In this document: one piece after another, positions 27,484 to 36,013 of the stretch | Numbering within the stretch: position 1 is the stretch's first letter | Layout of the letters: every line of letters starts with the position of its first letter | From: Brucella rhizosphaerae | Lineage (GTDB): Bacteria; Pseudomonadota; Alphaproteobacteria; Rhizobiales; Rhizobiaceae | Reading direction: 5' to 3' | DNA: 64,000 nucleotides | Assembly (NCBI RefSeq): GCF_002252475.1 | Contig: NZ_NNRK01000034.1 | Location: 868,001-932,000 of the forward strand | Program-made: the position numbers and the translations under genes | Notes under the pieces: model-generated | Databases searched by the model: none | What the model was told of the DNA's origin: nothing | What the model saw: the letters and a program-made list of their open reading frames with translations, nothing else

Positions 27484-28068
27484 TCATTTCTCCACCGAAA
27501 GCTGAACGGCAATGTAATCTTCCACAAGAGCAATCGCTGATGCTGCATCGGGCGCGTCAGCGCCCAGTGCATGCCGGATGTAAAGCCCGTCAATCAGTGC
27601 ACCTGCACCTTCGGCAATGCGATTGGCGCGTTCTCGGCTCGTCAATTGTTCAAGTGCAAAGACCAGATTTGATTGCAGGCGGCGCGCGTAAATGCGCAGA
27701 AGCCGCTTGGTGTCTTCTGACTGTTGTGCGTGCACATAAAAGGTGAGCCAGGCGGCAATTGTTTCCTGTGCGAACTGCGAAGCGGAAAAGTTGACCGCAA
27801 TAATTGTTGCAATGCGCTCACTCGGTGTTTCTGCGAGCTTTATTGCGGCATTCAGGTCACTTCCGAGTTCGCGCAACAGATGACGCATGGTCGCGAGGAT
27901 GAGTTTGTCCTTGCCGCCGAAATAATGATGCGCGAGCGCAGGCGAGACGCCTGCTTCATGGGCGATCTGCGCAACGGTGACATCCAGCGAACCACGCTGG
28001 CCTATTGTGCGGATGGCGGCATCGATTAATTCGCGCCGCCGTAAAGGTTCCATCCCGATTTTGGGCAT
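27484..28068 (-). CDS. betI: TetR-family repressor BetI
   Basis: The 194-residue protein has an N-terminal TetR helix-turn-helix ([52 protein letters not shown] in parts, residues 6-57), and a C-terminal ligand domain with [19 protein letters not shown] near 99-117, both typical of BetI, which represses choline oxidation genes in the absence of choline. The start could be M1 or M6. It heads the operon. A 20-base palindrome and a promoter-like -35 lie about 140 bases before it, with a dispersed repeat in between. Confidence 0.93.
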   Translation of the reverse strand: MPKIGMEPLRRRELIDAAIRTIGQRGSLDVTVAQIAHEAGVSPALAHHYFGGKDKLILATMRHLLRELGSDLNAAIKLAETPSERIATIIAVNFSASQFAQETIAAWLTFYVHAQQSEDTKRLLRIYARRLQSNLVFALEQLTSRERANRIAEGAGALIDGLYIRHALGADAPDAASAIALVEDYIAVQLSVEK

Positions 28069-28087
28069 AATGGTTGTCCCGGTTTAG

Positions 28088-28189
28088 TGCATGCCCAGCA
28101 AAAGTGCGAAGCGGTTTTGCTTAGGACAATGCGTAAGAACAAATAGCTAGAGCGGTTCCAGCGATTCAGCCTTAACCGGAACCGCTGTT
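28088..28189. repeat. Dispersed intergenic palindromic repeat, subtype A, copy 2
   Basis: About 100 bases: agcaaaagtgcgaagcggttttgc core, then aacaaatagctagagcgg, and a terminal inverted repeat agcggttcc/ggaaccgct. It is closely like 1937-2040. It is between the putative bet promoter and betI, so it would be transcribed as part of the leader. Confidence 0.75.
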
Positions 28190-28205
28190 TATGCGCATTT
28201 TATCT

Positions 28206-28225
28206 TTGATTGACTGATCAATCAA
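28206..28225. promoter_or_regulatory. Candidate BetI operator overlapping the bet promoter
   Basis: TTGATTGA-CTGA-TCAATCAA is a perfect 8-bp inverted repeat with a 4-base spacer, the type of site TetR dimers bind. Read on the minus strand it contains a -35-like TTGATT, followed after 15 bases by a weak -10-like GATAAA. It lies 138 bases upstream of betI and 105 upstream of the divergent Gre-like gene. Confidence 0.65.
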
Positions 28226-28329
28226 TAAAAACTCGAAAAATTGGGATTGCGTAGTTGGGGGCAACAGAAACATCGAGCAGATCAGGTTGCGGGCTTGCAG
28301 CTATTGGCCGCTCTGCATACATTTGAGGG

Positions 28330-28794
28330 ATGAGCAGAGCATTTACCAAGGAACAGGATGACGCTCCGACCGATCTCGGTGAACGTCCCATTAGCCCGCA
28401 CCGCAATCTCGTCACGCCTGAAGGCCTGAAGCTGATTGAGGGTGAGTTATCAAGGCTGCAACGCGAATTGGCTGAAGCCAATATTGCGGGCGAACGCTCG
28501 GCAATCGCGCGCCTTTCGCGCGATTTACGCTACTGGGCGGCGCGACGTGAAACGGCTGAATTATCCGTGCCGGAGGCGGAGAGCGATGTCGTGCGGTTTG
28601 GAATGACCGTCGAACTGGAAGACCTCGACGGTGTGGGACGTATTTGGACCATTGTGGGCGAAGACGAGGCTGATCCGTCCAAAGGTAAAATATCCCACAT
28701 GTCGCCGGTCGCAATCATGCTCTTCGGCAGACCTGTAGGTGAGGTCGTGATAATCAACGGCAAAGAGTGGGAGATCGTGGCTGTTTCGGTCTGA
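28330..28794 (+). CDS. GreA/GreB-family protein with a shortened coiled coil
   Basis: The 154-residue protein has a C-terminal FKBP-like Gre domain (residues about 85-154: VVRFGMTVELEDLDGVGRIWTIVGEDEADP, then SPVAIMLFGRPVGEVVIINGKEWEIV). Its N-terminal part aligns with the coiled coil of Gre factors (LVTPEGLKLIEGELSRLQREL and LSRDLRYWAARRETAEL). But the tip that carries the acidic catalytic pair (canonical G-D-L/R-S-E-N-A-E-Y) is missing or replaced by AGERSAIAR. True Gre factors reactivate stalled RNA polymerase by stimulating cleavage; this one may bind polymerase without that activity. Its stop is one base from the convergent corA stop. Confidence 0.8.
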   Translation: MSRAFTKEQDDAPTDLGERPISPHRNLVTPEGLKLIEGELSRLQRELAEANIAGERSAIARLSRDLRYWAARRETAELSVPEAESDVVRFGMTVELEDLDGVGRIWTIVGEDEADPSKGKISHMSPVAIMLFGRPVGEVVIINGKEWEIVAVSV

Positions 28795-28795
28795 A

Positions 28796-29788
28796 CTATA
28801 GCCAGCCTTTCCGGCGGAAATAGAAAAGTGGAAGCAGTGCCGAGGCGACCATCATGCCAAGCGCCATTGGATAACCCCAGGGAGAGTTCAGCTCCGGCAT
28901 GAAGGAGAAATTCATGCCGTAGATGGATGCAACCAATGTCGGCGGCATGAAGCCCACCGCGGCGACCGAGAAAATCTTGATGATGGCGTTTTGCTCGACG
29001 GAGATGAGGCCCACGATCGTATCGAGCAAAAATGTGACCTTATTGGACAGAAAGTCCACATAGGCGACGAGTGATTGCGCATCGCGTTCGAGAGACTTGA
29101 TCCAGGATCGGGTATCTTTCTTTGTGGCAACAGGACTGTTGATTGCAGAAAGATAAACCAGCATGCGGCTGACGCCAGCGAGACTTTCACGCATTCGGGA
29201 GAGGAACGTACCCTGTCCACCGATCTGTGTGAGAATGTGCCGGAAATCTTCGGTTGTCATTGGTCGGGCTTTTGGCTGACGGCGATAGATGGAATGCGAA
29301 GCCGCATCGATCTTACCCGCAACACCTTCCAGAATATCCGCAAGCCGGTTGGTGGTCGCCTCGATGATCCCCAGCATGATGGACAGGCCAGAGCATTTGG
29401 GAGTAATTAGTCCGTTACCCGGCTTGGTTGCGCGCGTAATATACATACTGACAGATTTCGGATTGGCATAACGCACCGTTACGAGCCGCGACCCATGCAC
29501 AATAAAAGTGACTGGCGCCAGTTCACGATGATCGAGATCGACCGCATGCAGGATCGGAACGGTCAGATACTGCGCACCGCTTTCCATATAGAAGCGACTC
29601 GATTCTTCAATCTCAGTCATGTCTTCACGTGTAGGAATGGAAATACCAGTCCATGCCTCGACGATGTGATCCTCATTGACGCCCGGCGCGAGCAGGTCGA
29701 TCCATATAACATTGTCTGGCAGAGGGTTGCCCGGTTCCACCTCGACGCTTTCGAGATGGTCTCCGTTAAGGCAGTAAAGCGTAATCAT
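28796..29788 (-). CDS. corA: CorA-type magnesium/cobalt channel
   Basis: The 330-residue protein has the CorA signature YGMNF at about residue 287-291 between two C-terminal membrane helices (about 270-288 and 300-322). The N-terminal 230 residues form the cytoplasmic funnel, which includes IWIDLLAPGVNEDHIVEAW near the start. The C-terminal end is basic (RRKGWL), as in CorA. It mediates Mg2+ uptake as a pentamer. It is a single gene between convergent and divergent neighbours. Confidence 0.93.
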   Translation of the reverse strand: MITLYCLNGDHLESVEVEPGNPLPDNVIWIDLLAPGVNEDHIVEAWTGISIPTREDMTEIEESSRFYMESGAQYLTVPILHAVDLDHRELAPVTFIVHGSRLVTVRYANPKSVSMYITRATKPGNGLITPKCSGLSIMLGIIEATTNRLADILEGVAGKIDAASHSIYRRQPKARPMTTEDFRHILTQIGGQGTFLSRMRESLAGVSRMLVYLSAINSPVATKKDTRSWIKSLERDAQSLVAYVDFLSNKVTFLLDTIVGLISVEQNAIIKIFSVAAVGFMPPTLVASIYGMNFSFMPELNSPWGYPMALGMMVASALLPLFYFRRKGWL

Positions 29789-29920
29789 GCGGCACCCGGT
29801 TAAACAGTCTCAATTTTAGCCTGCCACATTGCGCGATAATTGTTAACGTAATGCGGCAGATACGGTTAAAGCAGATTAAGTGCCGCCTGTAATCCACATT
29901 GACATGCGAGATTATGACAG

Positions 29921-29958
29921 ATAATTCATCAAGTCATCCGATGACTTTGGTGAATTAT
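29921..29958. promoter_or_regulatory. Long palindrome over the start codon of the GntR-type gene
   Basis: ATAATTCATCAAGTCATC (29921-29938) and GATGACTTTGGTGAATTAT (29940-29958) are inverted copies with one mismatch and one inserted base. The symmetric core is AAGTCAT-CCG-ATGACTT. The site covers the ribosome binding region (GGTGA) and the first two bases of the ATG at 29957, an autoregulatory arrangement. Confidence 0.7.
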
Positions 29959-30634
29959 GGAAACGCTATCAAGAAAAAGCCTGGCGGATGCGGCCGAGCA
30001 GTCCATTCGGGCCGAAATTACAGCCGGCAATTGGCGCGTTGGCGAACAGTTGCCGAATGAAGCAAGCCTTTCTGCCAGACTTGGTGTTAGTCGTGGAACG
30101 ATACGGGAAGCCGTAAGAACGCTTGTTGCTCAAGGGATGCTGGAAACGAGGCAAGGTTCAGGAACCTATGTGTTGTCCGCTACCGATACGACCCGCAGTC
30201 TTGATCGGATTCGCCATACCAGCTTGCGCGATCGTTTTGAAACGCGCGCCGCCCTTGAAGTTGAAGCAGCACGGCTTGCAGCTCAGAGGATAACACCTGA
30301 AACGATCCGCCATCTCGAAATAAAGCTTGAGCAGCGCAACAAGCGTCCGGAAGCAAGCCGAACCGATTTTGTTTCGCGGGATTTCGCGTTTCATGAAGCC
30401 ATTGTCGCAGCATCAGGCAACAGTGCGCTGATTGAGGTCTATGCGTTCTTTTCCCAGTCCATCCGGGAATCGATTGAAGCAACTCTCGATGGCGAGTTGC
30501 CCGAACCAGGCCACGAAGAACATCGCGCCATTGTTAACGCTATAGCGGCTGGCAATCCCGATCTGGCCGGTGCTGCAGTGCGTCGGTTTATGACGCCATT
30601 GATTGAAGAACTTGAAAGGCTGCTGGCATCATGA
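29957..30634 (+). CDS. GntR/FadR-subfamily transcriptional regulator
   Basis: The 225-residue protein has an N-terminal winged helix (residues about 5-72: IRAEITAGNWRVGEQLPNEASLSARLGVSRGTIREAVRTL and GMLETRQGSGTYV) and a C-terminal helical FCD domain. That domain has the metal-binding pattern aspartate and histidines in RDFAFHEAIV and EEHRAIVNAI, as in FadR-type regulators that sense carboxylic acids. The start codon lies within a long palindrome, so it probably controls its own synthesis. The next gene overlaps its stop by four bases (ATGA), so it likely controls that transporter. Confidence 0.92.
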   Translation: METLSRKSLADAAEQSIRAEITAGNWRVGEQLPNEASLSARLGVSRGTIREAVRTLVAQGMLETRQGSGTYVLSATDTTRSLDRIRHTSLRDRFETRAALEVEAARLAAQRITPETIRHLEIKLEQRNKRPEASRTDFVSRDFAFHEAIVAASGNSALIEVYAFFSQSIRESIEATLDGELPEPGHEEHRAIVNAIAAGNPDLAGAAVRRFMTPLIEELERLLAS

Positions 30635-31935
30635 GCCACACAAAGGATGTTCCGTCGGGTGCTGTGACGGCAGAAGAACTGGCGCACCATGCAGAGCCAT
30701 TTGTCGATGCGGAAGCCGATAGTGTGCCGCAACCCGCTGCACAGCGCCTGCCCAGCCCCGCGTTGCGTGTGCTGCTTGGCCTGAGCCTTGTGCTGATTGC
30801 CGCCAATCTTCGCCCTGTCTTTTCGAGCGTTTCGGTGCTTCTGCCGGAAATCATCGAAGCGACCGGCATGTCGGCAACTGCTGCAGGTATTTTGACAACC
30901 TTGCCGGTTGTCTGCCTGGGTCTGTTTGCACCCTTTGCACCTCGTCTTGCACAACGGTTCGGTGCGGAACGCGTATTGCTTTTTGTTCTTATCGTTTTGA
31001 GCATAGGCACAGCGATCCGGGGTATCGGCAATTCGGCTTCCCTTTACATAGGCGCTGTTCTGGCTGGCGCTGCTATCGCAACGGGCAACGTTTTGCTGCC
31101 CGGGGTGGTGAAGCGTGATTTCCCAAAAACGGCTGCGATCATGACCGGCTTTTATACGATGGCACTGTGTGGTGGCGCCGCTGCCGCCGCAGGCTTCACA
31201 ATTCCGATCGAGCATATGCTCGGTGGTTCATGGAATCTGGCGCTGGCGTTCTGGGCTATCCCGGCGGTCCTCGTGCTCGCGCTCTGGTTGCCGCAGGCGC
31301 TGCGGGCAAAGCACAATGTCGCGCATTCAGGATTCAAGGTCATCGGGCTCTGGAAAGATAAGCTTGCCTGGCAGGTCACGCTGTTTATGGGGCTGCAATC
31401 CTCTATGGCCTATGTTGTTTTCGGCTGGCTCGCGCCGATCTTGCGTGAGCAGGGCTTGAGTGCGACCGCAGCCGGAGGCCTGGTTTCATTTTCGATCATG
31501 GTTCAGGTCGTCACCTGCCTTGCTATCCCGTCGATTGCTATTCGACAGAAGAGTCAGAGCTTACTCAATGCGATGCTTTGCATTTGCGCGGCTTTGCCAT
31601 TGATCGGCTTTCTCTATCTGCCGCAATGGAGCTTCTGGATATTGGCGGCCATTCAAGGGATCGGGCAGGGCGGTCTGATTGCGGCTGCGATGATGGTGAT
31701 TGTGCTGCGTTCGCCCGATTCGCATACCGCCGCACACCTGTCGGGTATGGCGCAATGTGTGGGCTATACACTGGCCTCCATCGGACCGCTGGTCGTGGGT
31801 ATGATCCATGGTGCCACAGGCAGTTTTGCCGCTTGCGGTATTTTCTTCGCATTGCTGGGAGCAGGGGCAGCCATAAACGGCTGGGGCGCTGGGCGCGCAC
31901 GACATGTCGGCGTGACTGTCGTAAAAGAAGCATAA
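30631..31935 (+). CDS. MFS transporter of the CynX/NimT type
   Basis: The 434-residue protein has about 40 polar N-terminal residues and then 12 predicted helices. The first helix has SLVLIAANLRPVFSSVSVLLPEI, characteristic of CynX/NimT (cyanate or 2-nitroimidazole transporters). The A-motif-like region is FAPFAPRLAQRFGAERVL near residue 95-112. The substrate is unknown; the coupled FadR-type regulator suggests a small organic acid. It shares a transcript with the regulator and ends at a strong terminator. Confidence 0.88.
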   Translation: MSHTKDVPSGAVTAEELAHHAEPFVDAEADSVPQPAAQRLPSPALRVLLGLSLVLIAANLRPVFSSVSVLLPEIIEATGMSATAAGILTTLPVVCLGLFAPFAPRLAQRFGAERVLLFVLIVLSIGTAIRGIGNSASLYIGAVLAGAAIATGNVLLPGVVKRDFPKTAAIMTGFYTMALCGGAAAAAGFTIPIEHMLGGSWNLALAFWAIPAVLVLALWLPQALRAKHNVAHSGFKVIGLWKDKLAWQVTLFMGLQSSMAYVVFGWLAPILREQGLSATAAGGLVSFSIMVQVVTCLAIPSIAIRQKSQSLLNAMLCICAALPLIGFLYLPQWSFWILAAIQGIGQGGLIAAAMMVIVLRSPDSHTAAHLSGMAQCVGYTLASIGPLVVGMIHGATGSFAACGIFFALLGAGAAINGWGAGRARHVGVTVVKEA

Positions 31936-31938
31936 GAA

Positions 31939-31965
31939 AAAGCCCCGGAAAACCGGGGCTTTTGT
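31939..31965 (+). terminator. Intrinsic terminator of the GntR/MFS operon
   Basis: An 8-bp GC stem AGCCCCGG/CCGGGGCT (31941-31948, 31953-31960) and an AAAA loop are followed by T residues. Confidence 0.92.
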
Positions 31966-31980
31966 CTTTATAAAGTAGAC

Positions 31981-32343
31981 TTACACGAACTGGCCGAGAC
32001 CAGGGATCGATCCGACCACTGCATCGACAGGCTCGTCGCCAGCTTTTTCCTTGGCAAAGCGGATGGTTTCTTTGGCAACGCCAGAGATTTCACCCATACC
32101 AAGACCGGCACCCATCAACTGAGTTCCAAGGCCCATCACGCCGCCCATAAGGCCGGAAAGCAGACCGCCGCCCTTGACCTGCGAAATGGCTTCTTCTGCG
32201 CCCGGAAAAGCTGCTATCAGCTGCTGCACCTTGTCGGCAGGGCCTTCCTTTTGCAGAAACGCCAAAATCATGCCAACGGCTTTCTGCGCCGTTGCGGCAT
32301 CGATGCCAACATTGGAGGTGATGCGCGCGATCAGTTCATCCAT
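31981..32343 (-). CDS. Small conserved protein with a DUF2267-like N-terminus
   Basis: The 120-residue protein starts MDELIARITSNVGIDAATAQKAVGMILAFLQKEGP, a helical pattern seen in DUF2267 and related small proteins. The middle is glycine-rich (VKGGGLLSGLMGGVMGLGTQLMGAGLGMGE). It has no signal peptide and no known catalytic motif. GGGAGAC precedes the start codon. It is convergent with the MFS gene. The family label is a reading of the pattern and is not certain. Confidence 0.7.
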   Translation of the reverse strand: MDELIARITSNVGIDAATAQKAVGMILAFLQKEGPADKVQQLIAAFPGAEEAISQVKGGGLLSGLMGGVMGLGTQLMGAGLGMGEISGVAKETIRFAKEKAGDEPVDAVVGSIPGLGQFV

Positions 32344-32550
32344 GAGAGTCTCCCAAATTTCTTACGTTTACGTAATATGCATTCCCGTTGACGCTTTGCA
32401 AGCTTTCCTAATTCAAAATATAGGGAAATTCCTGCGCTACTATGACGGCGAATTAAGCATTGAAGCCAAAATTCAGCTTTATCGTTGTTGTGTGATGGCG
32501 GTGCTAGTATATCGTAACGGTAGCAAACCTTTTACGGAGCGACCTGCCTG

Positions 32551-34065
32551 ATGACCGCCGATGATGCAATTTTCCTTGGCGCAAGCCGCAAGCCAGACGA
32601 TTCCTTTCAGCAGCCCGAATATTTAGCGCTGAAATATGGGAATAGGCATGGGCTTGTAACGGGTGCAACGGGCACTGGTAAGACGGTGACATTGCAGGTG
32701 TTGGCTGAGAGTTTTTCGGCCGCAGGGGTTCCTGTTTTCTGTGCCGACATCAAGGGTGACCTCTCAGGCATTGCGGCAACTGGCATCGTTAATGATAACC
32801 TGACCAAGCGTGCAGCTGAGGTGGGACTTGAGCCTTATGAAATGCGGGCGTCTCCGGTCATTTTCTGGGATATCTTCGGCGAGCAGGGACATCCGGTTCG
32901 TGCGACTATATCCGAAATGGGTCCGCTGCTTCTCTCGCGCCTGATGAACCTCACGGATGCGCAGGAAGGCGTGCTTAACGTGGCCTTCCGTCTTGCAGAT
33001 GAAGAAGGTCTGCTTCTGCTGGATCTGAAAGACCTGCAGTCAATGCTTACGGAAATGGCAGAGCGTTCGGCGGAGCTTTCCGCAAAATATGGCAACGTAA
33101 ACAAGGCTTCTGTTGGCGCAATCCAGCGTTCGCTGCTTGTGCTTGATCAGCAGGGTGGATCAAAGTTCTTCGGCGAACCGGCGCTGCGCATTGCTGATCT
33201 GATGCGCACCACGACCGACGGACGTGGTGTGATAAGTGTGCTTGCAGCAGACAAGCTGATGATGAGCCCGCGCCTCTATTCGACATTTCTGCTGTGGCTG
33301 ATGTCTGAATTGTTCGAGGAAATGCCAGAAGTCGGCGATCCTGATAAGCCGAAGCTCGTTTTCTTCTTCGATGAAGCACATTTGCTGTTTGATGAAGCGC
33401 CGAAGGCGCTGGTCGATCGCGTGGAGCAGGTGGTTCGTCTGATCCGCTCGAAGGGTGTCGGTGTATATTTCGTGACACAGAACCCGCTTGATGTGCCGGA
33501 AACGGTCCTTGCCCAGCTTGGTAACCGTGTGCAGCATGCGCTCCGTGCTTACACGCCGCGCGAAACCAATGCGGTGAAGACGGCAGCCGATACGTTTCGG
33601 CCAAACCCCGATTTCAAGACATTTGAGGCGATCACCAATCTTGCGACCGGTGAAGCACTGGTTTCGACATTGCAGGCCAAAGGTGTTCCGTCGATGGTGC
33701 AGCGCACATTGATCCGCCCACCATCATCGCGGATTGGTCCGTTGACACCAGATGAGCGTGCAAAGGTTATCGCAGCGAGCCCGGTTTCCGGGCAATATGA
33801 TCAGACTGTCGATCGTGATTCAGCTTTTGAAATGCTGGCCAGAAAAGCACAGGCCGCCACTGCGGCACAGCAGAAGACCAAGGAAGAAGAATCCGGAGAA
33901 GGTGGCAGTATTCTGGGTGATCTGGTTGGAACTGCGCTGGGAACTGGCCGTCGTACAGGACGTCAGACTGTTGCCGAAACTGCAATGAAGTCGGTGGTTC
34001 GGTCCGTCAGTAACTCACTTGGGCGCGCACTGGTTCGCGGTATTCTGGGTAGTTTCAAACGCTAA
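32551..34065 (+). CDS. HerA-like ATPase (DUF853 family)
   Basis: The 504-residue protein has Walker A GATGTGKT at residues 38-45, and a Walker B KLVFFFDEAHLLFDEAP near 268-284, followed by the VTQNPLDVPETVLAQLGNRVQHALRAYTPRE region with the arginine finger near 310-340. This is the HerA/FtsK-like ATPase core called DUF853. The C-terminal tail (about 440-504) is low complexity and ends SLGRALVRGILGSFKR, typical of the family. A role in DNA processing is suggested by the fold but not shown; NurA, the nuclease partner of HerA, is not adjacent. The ATG at 32551 has ACGGAG before it. Confidence 0.9.
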   Translation: MTADDAIFLGASRKPDDSFQQPEYLALKYGNRHGLVTGATGTGKTVTLQVLAESFSAAGVPVFCADIKGDLSGIAATGIVNDNLTKRAAEVGLEPYEMRASPVIFWDIFGEQGHPVRATISEMGPLLLSRLMNLTDAQEGVLNVAFRLADEEGLLLLDLKDLQSMLTEMAERSAELSAKYGNVNKASVGAIQRSLLVLDQQGGSKFFGEPALRIADLMRTTTDGRGVISVLAADKLMMSPRLYSTFLLWLMSELFEEMPEVGDPDKPKLVFFFDEAHLLFDEAPKALVDRVEQVVRLIRSKGVGVYFVTQNPLDVPETVLAQLGNRVQHALRAYTPRETNAVKTAADTFRPNPDFKTFEAITNLATGEALVSTLQAKGVPSMVQRTLIRPPSSRIGPLTPDERAKVIAASPVSGQYDQTVDRDSAFEMLARKAQAATAAQQKTKEEESGEGGSILGDLVGTALGTGRRTGRQTVAETAMKSVVRSVSNSLGRALVRGILGSFKR

Positions 34066-34081
34066 AATCTTAGTATGTGAT

Positions 34082-34111
34082 AAAAAAAGCCCCCATGATG
34101 GGGGCTTTTTT
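34082..34111. terminator. Intrinsic terminator between convergent genes
   Basis: AGCCCCC/GGGGGCT stem (34088-34094, 34100-34106) is flanked by A- and T-runs and can serve both strands. Confidence 0.92.
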
Positions 34112-34138
34112 ATTTGTTCATTGAGAAGCCAATTCAGA

Positions 34139-34855
34139 TTACATAACCAGAATAGGCGACTTCGCAGGTACACGATTATAAAGGTCGATAACGTCCTGGT
34201 TCATCAGGCGTACACAGCCCGAAGAAACGGCCTTACCAATTGACCACCATTCAGGATTGCCGTGCAGGCGATAGATGGTGTCTTTGCCATCTTTGAAGAT
34301 GTAGAGCGCGCGCGCGCCGAGCGGGTTTTTGAGGCCAGGGGCCATGCCGCCATTGCGTGAGCTATATGGCTCGAGCTCTGGCTGACGGGCGACCATCTCA
34401 TCCGGTGGCGTCCAACGTGGCCATTCGCGCTTGTACTGGATGACAGCGCGACCGGACCATGCGAAGCCGTCGCGGCCAATGCCGACGCCGTAACGCATTG
34501 CCTGACCGTTACCGAGTACCAGATAGAGGAAACGGTTGGTGGTGTCGACGACGATCGTGCCCGGCATTTCGCCTGTCGGATCCTGAACGACCTGACGCAA
34601 ATAGCGCTTGTCCATCTTCTGGATCGGAATGGCAGGAAGCTGAAAGCCATTATCTTCCACTGCGGCATACATTGATGCCCAGCTTCCGTATGAGGCATCG
34701 ACATTCGCCTGTGGCGTCCTGTTAATAGGATTGCCCGAAGCATCCACATCGACAATTGGAACATTCTGCCCCAACTGAGCACAACCGGCCAGGCCGGCGG
34801 CCGCTGTTGCTGTCATGGCCGTAAGAAAGGAACGGCGGGTAAGGGTTGTGTGCAT
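34139..34855 (-). CDS. L,D-transpeptidase (YkuD/ErfK family), exported lipoprotein
   Basis: The 238-residue protein has an N-terminus TRRSFLTAMTATAAAGLAGCAQ, in which both a twin-arginine motif and a lipobox (LAGC) are visible, so it may be a Tat-exported lipoprotein. The catalytic YkuD domain (about 98-238) ends with the motif HGNPEWWSIGKAVSSGCVRL, in which His and Cys are the active residues. Such enzymes form 3-3 crosslinks in peptidoglycan or attach proteins such as beta-barrel outer-membrane proteins to it, as in Brucella and other Rhizobiales. It is a single gene. Confidence 0.93.
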   Translation of the reverse strand: MHTTLTRRSFLTAMTATAAAGLAGCAQLGQNVPIVDVDASGNPINRTPQANVDASYGSWASMYAAVEDNGFQLPAIPIQKMDKRYLRQVVQDPTGEMPGTIVVDTTNRFLYLVLGNGQAMRYGVGIGRDGFAWSGRAVIQYKREWPRWTPPDEMVARQPELEPYSSRNGGMAPGLKNPLGARALYIFKDGKDTIYRLHGNPEWWSIGKAVSSGCVRLMNQDVIDLYNRVPAKSPILVM

Positions 34856-35146
34856 ATGAAAACCAGATTAGTGACGGGAGGAGCTACAGATACAACGGTT
34901 AGAGTTAATGAAATGCAACCAATCCGTTGTTGTGATCACAAGTTGCAGTGTAATAGCGATGCTGAACTGTTTTTGTTCGGCGATTTGTGGGAGCAAAACG
35001 CCCCATAAATGTGGCTGTCAGCCGGTCGTAATAAGGCCTAAACATGGCCGATACGCCGCGATATGCTTCGTGTTGCCGTTGCGACACAATTTTGGCCGCA
35101 ACAGATGGTTGTCGCATAGAATTGCCCGTTCAAGTTTTGGTGATAC

Positions 35147-35800
35147 TCAGTCGAGGAGCTGCAGGCTCGGCAGAATAAGGGTGGGCGCGTGCTGCTTATA
35201 CTCGTCAGGCTGGTTGGATCGATTGATCCAGACCGCGCGCATGCCGAATCGTGCAGCGCCTGCAACATCCCATCGATTGGATGACTGAAACGATATTGCG
35301 GATGGGTAGAGCCGCCATTGTGTGGTGACAAGCTCATAGACGCTAGGCGCCGTTTTGTAGCGCTGCACAGCATCTACGGAGATCACGTCGTCCAGCAGAA
35401 CATCAAGTGCCGCTGATTTAACCGCAGCCTCCAACATGGCTGGCGAGCCATTGGAGAGAATGGCCAGACGTGCGCCGCGGCTCTTGAGGCTTTTGAGTGC
35501 CGCTGGCACTTCAGGATAACAATCCAGTTTCCAGTAGGCATCAAGAAGATCGCTGCGAAGGGCATGGTCTACGGAAGGATAGCGCGCGAAGGCGAAATCC
35601 AGAGCATCTTCTGTCAGGGCCCAGAAATCTTTGTAAGCTCCCATGAGGCTGAGGACCCACGAATATTCCAACTGCTTGGCTCGCCACAGTTCCGAGAATA
35701 AGCGCCCATCTGGGCCAGCTTTATTCTCATGTTTACGCACGGCCGAGTGCACATCGAACAATGTGCCATAAGCGTCGAAAACATAGGAACTATAAGGCAC
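35147..35800 (-). CDS. Haloacid dehalogenase type II-like hydrolase
   Basis: The 217-residue protein belongs to the L-2-haloacid dehalogenase group. The nucleophile motif is FDAYGTLFDV near residue 7-16, then KQLEYSWVLSLM (typical of type II enzymes) near 46-57. LAILSNGSP near 108 and the lysine in RYKTAPSVYELV near 147 follow, and the last motif is SSNRWDVAGAARFGM near 168-182. The frame begins at an ATG at 35821, but the GTG at 35800 has GGAG nine bases before and fits the family's start. The natural substrate is unknown. Confidence 0.85.
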   Translation of the reverse strand: MPYSSYVFDAYGTLFDVHSAVRKHENKAGPDGRLFSELWRAKQLEYSWVLSLMGAYKDFWALTEDALDFAFARYPSVDHALRSDLLDAYWKLDCYPEVPAALKSLKSRGARLAILSNGSPAMLEAAVKSAALDVLLDDVISVDAVQRYKTAPSVYELVTTQWRLYPSAISFQSSNRWDVAGAARFGMRAVWINRSNQPDEYKQHAPTLILPSLQLLD

Positions 35801-36013
35801 TGATTTTCTCCATTCGTGCATCGATCTTAAAAAAAGTAAAGTGGACCTTATCCTTATGCAATTTCAATAAAAATTCATTGCTTTGGGCTGCAAATTTAGA
35901 ATATGCGCCATTGCCGCCCGAAGCGTTGCGGCCTATGTAAGTTGCGCACGCAAGTTTCCGGGTATGCATTCGCTCTGCCCACCGCAAGCTGAAAGACAAA
36001 GAGGAGAGTTCCA

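Noticed and set aside
30439-31215. 258-codon minus-strand open frame with many cysteines over the GntR and MFS genes
   Set aside because: It spans two well-supported genes on the other strand and looks like a shadow of hydrophobic codons.
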